The notes beneath the pieces were generated by a model. That model made no database searches, was not told where the DNA came from, and was given only the letters and a program-made list of their open reading frames with translations. The translations under genes and the position numbers were made by a program. Positions 57,001 through 64,000 of a stretch of 64,000 bases of DNA are shown one piece after another; position 1 is the first letter of the stretch, and every line of letters starts with the position of its first letter. This stretch comes from Oasisia sp. SBJ-2009 (Eukaryota; Annelida; Polychaeta; Sabellida; Siboglinidae), in assembly GCA_964017155.1 (NCBI GenBank), contig OZ024856.1, forward strand, positions 11,866,125 to 11,930,124, in the 5' to 3' direction.

Positions 57001-57152
57001 GGTTGTGCCACTTTACAGATGCACTGTGCCTGCATCATGCGCAGTTGATATATGTTGGACACAAACAACATTGTGCCGACGCACAGAACCAACACAAAGA
57101 CAACTCGTAAGTCCCGATGACATCTGGATGGACGGAGAACTCTGAACGGCAT
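43147..57152 (-). CDS. Membrane-anchored tubulin tyrosine ligase-like protein, TTLL-15 type (506 aa, 14 coding exons)
   Basis: Exons (- strand): 57152-56946, 55601-55452, 54928-54809, 54327-54252, 53575-53506, 52891-52808, 51938-51854, 50933-50855, 48713-48605, 48231-48165, 46665-46538, 45258-45159, 43758-43642, 43275-43147. All are GT-AG and the frame is open throughout. Residues about 16-33 form a signal anchor. The TTL ligase domain follows: SWDVLWVHTYPF (93-104), VNHFPGGGYVTRKG (120-), KWVQKSNNHRGVRIK (167-181, ATP-binding lysine region), MFDIGLYVTLTSIDPLRVYV, NFFEMVRFDFILDEHLKVYL and LEVNMSPNLSS (348-358, the metal-binding E.N motif). A Cys cluster (CSSKLCEDDC, CRVCLSC) follows, and the protein ends GKCLQDDSWCS. 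TTL enzymes add glutamate or other residues to tubulin C-tails; polyglutamylase activity and lumenal topology are inferences. The key motifs look intact. Confidence 0.92.
43741..43808 (-). repeat. 34-bp tandem duplication across the exon 13 splice acceptor of the TTLL gene
   Basis: Units 43741-43774 and 43775-43808 differ at only two positions (CAGACAAACC/TAGACAAACC and CACACCTAC/CACGCCTAC). Each contains a GTTGTAG acceptor on the - strand. The inner one (exon starting at 43758) keeps the frame; using the outer one adds 34 nt and shifts it. Confidence 0.9.
44000..44050. repeat. Short (GAT)n tract in TTLL intron 12
   Basis: GATGATGATGAT followed by TTATTATAAAA resembles a retroelement 3' end, but no further LINE sequence is recognised beside it. 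Confidence 0.3.
46690..47228 (+). mobile_element. LINE 3' end in TTLL intron 10
   Basis: At 46700-46770 the + strand encodes NELPVKIHAPGTLPTFRKCL then KTSFY and a stop, the usual end of a LINE ORF2 protein. A 3' UTR matching 5345-5735 (reverse strand there) follows, ending GCTATATAAAAACTGT(ATT)n near 47228. Its left edge is only about 25 bp from exon 11, so it supplies the sequence upstream of that exon's splice acceptor. Confidence 0.7.
47969..48033. repeat. (TA)n plus TTTA repeats in TTLL intron 10
   Basis: About 44 bp of TA followed by TTTATTTATTTA. Non-coding. Confidence 0.97.
49870..50060. other. GC-rich island inside TTLL intron 8
   Basis: It includes AGAGCGGCCGCTATTA, GTAGCGCCGACTAGCGC and GGTCGGGCCAGACTTTAAA, much richer in G+C than its AT-rich neighbours. 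It directly precedes the solo LTR. It could be leftover retroelement sequence; unidentified. Confidence 0.35.
50088..50544. mobile_element. Solo LTR (457 bp) in TTLL intron 8
   Basis: It begins TGTAACGAACC and ends CCCCTTACA, so the ends are inverted (TGTAA...TTACA), and it is flanked on both sides by TAAG (50084-50087, 50545-50548). AATAAA lies about 60 bp from the right end, as expected for an LTR polyadenylation signal. It contains two internal tandem duplications (AATATAACTAGTTTGACTAAT-type and TATTGATATATCATG-type). No internal retroelement sequence is present, consistent with recombination to a solo LTR. The orientation is probably + from the AATAAA position; the superfamily is possibly Gypsy. 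Confidence 0.75.
52540..52640. repeat. Dispersed repeat shared with 42180-42300 (inverted)
   Basis: GGTTGGCATCCATTT and GTTGCTAGGCAACAGGT occur here on + and at 42.2 kb on -. GTTGC/GCAAC makes the second block a small palindrome. The family is unknown. Confidence 0.45.
55586..55655 (-). repeat. Duplicated 19-bp splice-acceptor segment at TTLL exon 2
   Basis: GCTTCAAGTAGCCTGTCTG occurs at 55586-55604 (the real exon 2 edge) and again at 55637-55655. On the - strand both read CAG then ACAGGCTACTTGAAGC. The upstream copy has the better pyrimidine tract (TTCTCTTGCAG) but leads to a stop three codons beyond the duplicated part. Confidence 0.85.
55723..56572 (+). mobile_element. Kolobok-like transposon relic, copy B, in TTLL intron 1
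   Basis: An 850-bp inverted counterpart of 24770-25610, flanked by TTAA at 55719-55722 and 56573-56576. From 56083 it encodes MPYCSAYGCNNS, then a stop, and about 110 bp later, in another frame, SKYSSLCSVHFEEKCFEVD. This supplies the Cys-x4-Cys and Cys-x2-His ends of a THAP zinc finger. The terminal inverted repeats of about 100 bp are well kept. No DDE domain is present, so it is non-autonomous. Confidence 0.82.
56635..56925 (+). mobile_element. LINE 3' end in TTLL intron 1
   Basis: Related to 1-275: TTTTCACAAAGAACAGTA, then GATTGTGTGGGTG, AAAATAAAATCGGCATATA, TTTGGACTCTC and a TTAAATCTTGTT end. The coding tail is frameshifted. It ends about 20 bp before the exon 1 donor of the TTLL gene on the opposite strand. 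Confidence 0.6.
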
Positions 57153-58723
57153 GCCTGTAGCGATGGTCAGTATTCACATGCAGTCGAAGCATCCACACCC
57201 AGTGGCCCATGCATCCAAGGCATCAGCTGCAAATGGAATCAGCTTGTTAAATACTCCATCTCCCTGCACACTTGAGATAGCCATATCTGTGGTGTGCAAT
57301 ACTTTCAGCAAGTAACAGAGCAGGCAGGTTGTGTTATCTCACTGTGCAAGCTTACAGACGGTATCAGGTGTCTAGATGACAACCTTGTCAAGCAGGCAAA
57401 GCTTCTCATGAAACATATTGCCTCAGTCTTTAAGCAGCAGCACAAGACAGACATTGTATCCGGAAGGGAAATTCCATAAATTTCACTCACCACAAAAAAA
57501 GTGTTCAGGAAATGCGCCTGTAACCAAATCACTTCTGACAGATGAGTGAAAGTTGGCTCTCTATGCTAAATGTATCAACATCTGTTGCAGAAAATACACA
57601 AGAAAATAAGATTTCTGTCATTCACTATTACCAAATGGGGGATAAATCGGTCTTGTTTTGCCACACCACACCATACTGTCGAGAAACAAACAATGTTTCA
57701 GTGTTTTTTGGCAGGAAACCAGTTGAGCATGAGTGCATATTACATTAGTCGTGTATAAGAGTTATTATAGCACATCGTAAAACAGGTAAAAAACAGTGTA
57801 AAAAGTGTCAGGATAAAATATCATTAATATTTATAGTATAACTTAAGTACCATGTTATTGTACAATGTACATTCAAGATTTATAATATGCAGCCATTTGT
57901 GAAAGGACAGTAGCAAACTTATCTACCAGAAATATATAATTTATTTCATGAAACACAATGACAATGAGTATATGTACATCAACTGAAAAAAATGAAAATC
58001 AAAGACAAGATAGTAATCTAAAATCCTAATGAGGGTTTTAACCTATTTTTCCATTTGGTAATCCCAGTATTCCAACACTGGTGAGACACTGTCACAAGAG
58101 GCACATGGTGACAAATGTCACAGCAGCCAATATCAAATGTCACGAAGGTTCCACTAATCAGAGACTGTGCAAATTAAGCCACAACCTCCATGGCTGGACA
58201 GTCTCTAATAGTAACTCCCCAAAGAAATCAACACTCCTCTATTTATAGATCATTAATTAATTAATTGTGTAGCTAGATGAGTACTCAACACATATCCAGC
58301 ATGACTCCACTGAAGTTTACACAAACATCTCAAGACTCAAGTGTTATGTAAAAGGACCTGTTATGAATTATTTAGCCCACATTACAGACTGGCTTCTGTT
58401 CCCTGCTGCCTCCAGTCACACACTGCGGATGTTGTCACTCATTTGCAGCATTTCAAGACTACACAAATCTAGCCTTTTTATCTGGGCTGGTTTCACACAT
58501 CTGCAGAACCACTTAGAACGCTGCTATCACTGTTTACAGCTGATTCACACCACAGTGAGGTCACGGTAGCATTTTTCACTGGTGGCAGAAATATTATATT
58601 TCCTAGATCACCTTACACTAATCAATCACTTGTAGTGTGCAAACATTAGATGTTGCGTACATCAAAGGGCAACCTGACCTGTATTCAAAGTCCTCATGCA
58701 GACTCAGAGTACTTTATTGGGTA
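57153..58723. other. Upstream flank / probable 5' UTR intron of the TTLL gene
   Basis: Just upstream of the start codon the - strand reads CATCGCTACAGGCATG, so an acceptor (CTACAG) lies two bases before the ATG and the 5' UTR is probably split. No other gene is recognised in this stretch. Confidence 0.35.
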
Positions 58724-59300
58724 TGTAATAATAATAATATTTTAATAATAATAATAATAATAATAATATTTATTATTTATAAAGCGCAATATTCAAATAT
58801 GCTCAAAGCGCTGTACAATAAAATATAAAGCTATTCATTATGTATTAAAACTAATATTAATAATAATAAATACAACTGTAAAATTTACTTTCAGATAAAA
58901 AGAAGAAAAAAATAATAATACGCTATTTACATGCAAAACACATACTAAACGATGGGATATATAAATTTCAATAAAAAATAAGATAAGATAAAATATTTGA
59001 AACAAATTTTCTAAAATGGCATTGAATATTTAAAATGTCAGCAGTAATATGTTTTGAAAATGTGCGTTTTCAGTGCCTTTCTGAAAGCCGACAAAGTTCT
59101 GCAGCACTTGATGTCAATGGGCAATGCGTTCCATAGGCGAGGTCCCACCACACGAAAACACCGGTCACCAAAACTGGTCAGCTTCGTACGCGGAATAACG
59201 AGCAAATGTTGTTTAGATGAACGCGTGCGTCCTGGACTCTGTCTCTTTAGTAGGTTACCATGTATATGTACCCATATCCCCAAGATCCGGTACTCATACG
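58724..59300 (-). mobile_element. LINE 3' end with (ATT)n tail, - strand
   Basis: The - strand encodes RTKLTSFGDRCFRVVGPRLW, then NALPIDIKCCRTLSAFRKAL and KTHIFKTYYC, and a stop at 59038. This is the standard ORF2 carboxy end (F..VGP.LWN.LP..I...L..FK..LKT.LF). The 3' UTR reads TGTACAGCGCTTTGAGCATA, then TTGCGCTTTATAAATAAT and an (ATT)n tail at 58737-58770. 5'-truncated relic. Confidence 0.8.
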
Positions 59301-59603
59301 GTACTCAGGCTCGATATATATATATTTGAGTGCTTTTTGACTTGTTCCTGCATGAATAATTTCATTTCTTCGGTTTACAAAATGATTAACAATTACTTAA
59401 AACCCTAATTTGTAAAACAAAAACAGCAAAATAACCAGTTGGCCCATGCAGCAGTATTGATGCAATGACGGCCAGGCCTTTCAGATCAGAGTACGCTATG
59501 TTTGGTAACCATGTAACTCTTAACCATTTCGCTATTCATAAAACTTACATTCCATGCCTAGTTGTCTATGTACATCCAGTATGAGAAAAAACGCTGGCAT
59601 GTT

Positions 59604-59745
59604 TGTGTGCGTGTGTGGTGTGTGTGTGGTGTGTGTGTACGCGTGTGTGTACGCGTGTGTGTACGCGTGTGTGTACGCGTGTGTGTACGCGTGTGTGTAC
59701 GCGTGTATGTACGCGTGTGTATACGCGTGTGTATATGCATGTAGA
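59604..59745. repeat. 10-bp minisatellite (GTGTGTACGC)n
   Basis: About ten units, with GTGTGTGGTG variants at the left and GTATGTACGC/GTGTATACGC at the right. Open in all frames, hence several spurious ORFs. Confidence 0.97.
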
Positions 59746-59958
59746 TGTGACGTCAGCCATAGTAAAAGGTAAAGTAAGTCCTTACATAGCGACCACACTT
59801 GGTAGGCGTACCATTCATCCATACAGCTGAGTACTGTACGCTATCACTGTCATTAAACTGCTCAGCGTCACGGTCTTACAATCCACTGAGATGCTATCAC
59901 AGACATGTACAACCTAGTGTACTAATCTACAGTATAATCTATACGGGCCGCTACATAC

Positions 59959-60420
59959 CTGGCTGCGGCGTGGGTACTGGGTACCGAACTCAATGACGAT
60001 GTGCTGCCGGGAACTCCACGCCGACGCGGCCACGGGCACGGGCACGGCAAGGATGACAAACGCCGGCTAACTCACTGACACTGGGAATGGAATTACGTAC
60101 GTCAGGCTCAGCCTCAGGCATAGGTAACTTCGCAGTGCGCGGCCACGAATGGGTCGCTGTGACCCGGTCAAACAAATTAACCCACGGCCACGGGTGGGTG
60201 GGTGAGCATTGGGTGTTAAAATGTATCTTGACAATGACAATGTCACACTGACACTGCCGCTGAGTGGCACTGGGCCGGCTCACTCACTGTCACTGACTCA
60301 GTCTCAGGCTCCGCTCGCTTCGTCTCGCTCCACCGCCGATAACAGACGCCGTTTCCAATATGTTTTCCCTTTCTCGTCGTCTGCTCCTCTCCTAGCCAGC
60401 CGACCTTTTGTATAGCATCT
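59959..60420 (-). promoter_or_regulatory. GC/CpG-rich region, probable promoter and non-coding first exon of the TTLL gene
   Basis: It is clearly richer in CpG than the rest of the window (for example CCACGCCGACGCGGCCACGG near 60016). On the - strand a donor reads GCAGCCAG|GTATGT (exon edge 59959), which pairs well with the acceptor two bases before the TTLL start codon. It contains tandem CACTGACACTG-type motifs. No protein is convincingly encoded. Inference from position and composition. Confidence 0.45.
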
Positions 60421-60895
60421 GCCTCTTCCGCACAGTATTTACATGCTACTCATACTATAATGGAGTGATTTCATTACGGCCCACGACTATAATAACAGCG
60501 AGCGGTGCTCGTTTGAGCGTATCGATTTTTATTTAGTCTTGGTGTCGTACTATTGGTGGCGCCACTGGGGTTGGTGGCGCCAACTAGTGGATTAAATTCG
60601 AAGTATCCGGGAAGATCTTCCTAGAAATCTATGCTAGAAAGAAGACTGCTGTTGTGAAAAAGACCTTATAGACCCATTGCTGGCACAATACTAGTCAGCT
60701 GAATATGTAGTATAGGTATGCAGCGTCACCTATAGAATGCAATAAAATACTGTGCCAAAACTGGACCATCTGTTTTTCAGTTGCTGTCAGCATTGTGGCA
60801 GTATATTATTTATATAGGACTAATATAGATCTATATACGGTCAGGGGCGTCGATCAGGGGGACGGGGACCAATTTATATTGACATATATGTATGC

Positions 60896-61080
<185 letters not shown>

Positions 61081-61271
61081 CATATAATATATAGTATAAT
61101 ATGTTATAAGTATTTTTTAAATATAAATCATAATTCATTGTTGGTCTGGTGCTAATTTAAAATAAAAAGCCTTGGTGTTATGCTATTTATAAAAGTTATG
61201 TTGACAACATATATTTGAAGAGGGGCCATGGCCTACCCCAATCACTGAATATTTGGGGGTAGACTTTGGAC

Positions 61272-61586
61272 CAGGGCTTTATGCAGGATAACATTATTGC
61301 CAGTCACACGTTTTGGTGGCCACATGAATGTTAACTGTTAAGCTAGTTTACAAACTTTCAAATGTGCCTGATGACCTGAAATGAGCTAAAAACACACATA
61401 TGACACCATTTACACTCACTTTCAAGGAAGGCATAACTAACGATATCTATGGTTTTCCAAGACCTTTTTTACTCCGTCCACCACCCGTCCACCCATATTT
61501 CTACCCGTTCACCTATATTACTACCAGTCCATATTCGTTTTTACCCGACCAAATGACGGGTGGACGGGTCTCTACATAAAGCTATG
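61272..61586 (-). mobile_element. hAT-like short element, copy 3
   Basis: CTTTGGAC at 61264-61271 and 61587-61594 is an exact 8-bp target duplication. The left end is CAGGGCTTTATGCAGGATA; the right end reversed is CATAGCTTTATGTAGAGAC. The body matches the other two copies in reverse. It is nested in the larger element at 60842-62206, so it is the younger insertion. Confidence 0.92.
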
Positions 61587-62214
61587 CTTTGGACCCAACA
61601 CTGCTTGCCTGATTCATAGAGTGACAAGATGCAGAGCTTACAAATCCCACCTTTTGGCAAAGAAATTTGTCATCACTAAAATGAGATCAAATTACACAAA
61701 GTGTATAAATCCTCTGGTTCCGCCGTAGGCGATATAAATATCCACCAGGGCTACCAGGCTGCAATCCAAGGGGTCACAGGGCCAAAAAAAAAAAAATCTA
61801 TTATGTGCTTGATGGCTATATATAAATACAAGGGTGCAAAATGACAGAGCCCGGCATGATGAATATTTACTGGACAACAATTTACTGGCTGCTGCCAACC
61901 AAGCAATTTATCTAGTGATTTTCCACTAGGTAGTCGGAAGTTTAGTTCTTATTATTAATTTTACTACTAGACCGATGTAGGGTTTTTAAGAGAAGGGAGT
62001 GATCAGTCTCGCTATATATGCCTATAAATTTGTTTTATGAAATGAAAAAGTATCAGGACATTTCCTATGCTGACCCCCTCAGACCGTGGGGTGGTCAGCG
62101 TCCCCCTCGTCCCCCACTGATCGACGCCAATGCTGTGCCTGTGTAGAACTTCCCAATCCAACATTTTGGCGTCCCCCCCCCCGTCCCCCACCGATCGACG
62201 CCCGTGTATACGGT

Positions 62215-63160
62215 TATTAGTATTGGTAATTTATAGTGAGGTTGAATTACTTGTGGGTGTAGAGGATTAGATTCGGGCACCGCCGAATAGTAAATTTACT
62301 CAAACAAGGTTTCTTATTGCATAATTCTTTTTATTCGCATCTGGCGAGCAGTGAAGATGGTCGAAACGTCGATGTGAGTAAACAAATATTATTTGTGAAA
62401 TAAGAAATCTTGTTTGAACATTGTATTCTTCTAACTTGATGAACATTTTCAGGAATAACATTTTCAGTAGGTAATTTAAAAACGGTCGACCAATGCCAGT
62501 TGATAGACGTAATTGCTTACGTAGCGGCGAAACATTCTCAATGACGGCCAACATAATTGTGTTGATGAAATATTGTGTGTGATAGTTATGCCACTATATA
62601 TCACATTGACCGTTGCACTTAGTTTCCCATGTGAGACATGCAGTGGGTGACTTTCCCCCTCCAAACTGCAAACGTTCGGTAGTAATAATCCACACTTATT
62701 ATAGATCTACGAAACCTAACCATTTGAAGCAAAAATTTAGAATATTACGCCAGTAGTTTACTATATATACATAGGTAATTTTATGTATACAGGAAACTGG
62801 TCAACGATAGTAGCGTAATTCTGGACATATCCTGACGGCAAGCGGTCTAGAGTTTCAACGTGCCGACGCAAGTCGGTGCGTCAACCGGACGTAATCATGT
62901 ACCACCGTGCCATCTTGACGTACTGCTGGCTCCTGTTGATATGATCATTCTCTGCACCATTCTATAGTCAGCTTAATTAAACGATGTATAATATTGGTGT
63001 CAAGCACTTCGTGATGCTGACTCGTTGGTGAAGGCATCTGTGTTGCACTCGATGATCGTTAACATCATTTGTAAAAAGTGTCACTAATGATAATGAAGCG
63101 TGGTCACCAAGAACAGTTAAAACTCAGTTGGTAGGCATACACCTCAAACCAAACTGACAG
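62215..63160. other. Intergenic DNA without recognised gene
   Basis: CATCTGGCGAGCAGTGAAGA near 62339, then ATGGTCGAAACGTCGATG, looks like a repeated-element fragment but is unassigned. No coding exon was found. Confidence 0.3.
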
Positions 63161-63592
63161 ACACGATACGCGCAACGATACGCGCAACGATACGCGCAAC
63201 GATACGCGCAACGATACGCGCAACGATACGCGCAACGATACGCGCAACGATACGCGCAACGATACGCGCAACGATACGCGCAACGATACGCGCAACGATA
63301 CGCGCAACGATACGCGCAACGATACGCGCAACGATACGCGCAACGATACGCGCAACGATACGCGCAACGATACGCGCAACGATACGCGCAACGATACGCG
63401 CAACGATACGCGCAACGATACGCGCAACGATACGCGCAACGATACGCGCAACGATACGCGCAACGATACCCGCAACGATACCCGCAACGATACGCGCAAC
63501 GATACGCGCAGATACGCGCAACGATACGCGCAACGATACGCGCAACGATACGCGCAACGATACGCGCAACGATACGCGCAACGATACACGCG
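63161..63592. repeat. 12-bp minisatellite CGATACGCGCAA, about 36 units
   Basis: A very homogeneous array with two CGATACCCGCAA variants and one short unit near 63510. It is CpG-dense, and the unit length keeps all three - strand frames open. The predicted RVSL/ARIV/CAYR polypeptides are artefacts. Confidence 0.98.
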
Positions 63593-63904
63593 GCCATACA
63601 CGCGGCAATACACGCAACAATACACGCAATAATACACGCGGTCATACACGCAACAATACACGCAACAACACACGCAACAATACACGCAACAATACACGCA
63701 ACAATACACGCGGCAATACACGCGGCAATACACGCAACAATACACGAAACAATACACGCGGCAATACACGCGGCAATACACGCAATAATACACGCAACAA
63801 TACACGCAACAATACACGCAACAATACACGCGGCAATACACGCGGCAATACACGCAATAATACACGCAGCAATACACGCAACAATACACGTGGCAATACA
63901 CGCA
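63593..63904. repeat. Diverged 12-bp minisatellite CAATACACGCAA/CAATACACGCGG, about 26 units
   Basis: Related to the adjacent array by C/T-type (CpG decay) and A changes: CGATACGCGCAA becomes CAATACACGCAA by G-to-A transitions. CAA- and CGG-ending units alternate in blocks. Confidence 0.97.
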
Positions 63905-64000
63905 GAACACACACACACACACACACATATGTATACACATACATGTACACACACGTGTGTACACATATATGTACCCACACGTGTATACGCACGTGTACAT
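63905..64000. repeat. CA/GT-rich simple sequence at the window edge
   Basis: A CA run followed by palindromic pieces such as ACACACGTGTGT, ACATATATGT and ACACGTGTATACGC. It continues beyond the window. Confidence 0.9.

Noticed and set aside
63104..64000. Very long overlapping - strand frames (up to 298 codons) rich in Arg-Val-Ser-Leu or Cys-Ala-Tyr-Arg
   Set aside because: All frames are open because of the 12-bp satellite; composition is purely repeat-driven.

Overview
This window looks like nuclear DNA from an invertebrate animal, most likely a lophotrochozoan and plausibly a mollusc. The evidence is intron-rich genes with GT-AG splice sites, AT-rich non-coding DNA, abundant micro- and minisatellites, and fossils of several eukaryotic transposon types (LINE, hAT-like, Kolobok-like, an LTR). 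I cannot name the species from the sequence.

The left two thirds (about 2.7-37.8 kb, + strand) hold four tandem genes for SLC46-like major facilitator transporters (proton-coupled folate transporter / SLC46A3 relatives). Each has one long first coding exon (about 1.2 kb) and then exons of exactly 84 bp, exactly 157 bp and 76-88 bp, with identical phases. The predicted proteins are 508, 515, 498 and 500 aa. Genes 1 and 2 form one pair. Genes 3 and 4 form another and lie in a clear tandem segmental duplication (about 18.43-29.74 kb and 29.74-39.08 kb) that includes flanking DNA and an apparent non-coding first exon. All four proteins end in an acidic dileucine sorting-type motif, which suggests endosomal or lysosomal residence.

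The right part (43.1-57.2 kb, - strand, with a probable GC-rich promoter and non-coding first exon near 60 kb) holds a complete 14-coding-exon gene for a membrane-anchored tubulin tyrosine ligase-like protein (506 aa, TTLL-15 type). Two of its 3' splice sites carry local duplications.

The rest is repeats. Paralogue comparison and target-site duplications allow unusually exact calls: two inverted Kolobok-like elements with a THAP-domain fossil and TTAA target sites; three copies of a short hAT-like element with 8-bp target duplications; a 1.37-kb hAT-like element with an 8-bp duplication; a solo LTR; a tRNA-derived SINE split by a transposon with subterminal repeats; several LINE 3' ends; and expanded minisatellites in intron 1 of three of the four transporter genes, between 39.2 and 41.0 kb, and from 63.2 kb to near the right edge. 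No prokaryotic features, CRISPR arrays or viral genomes were seen.
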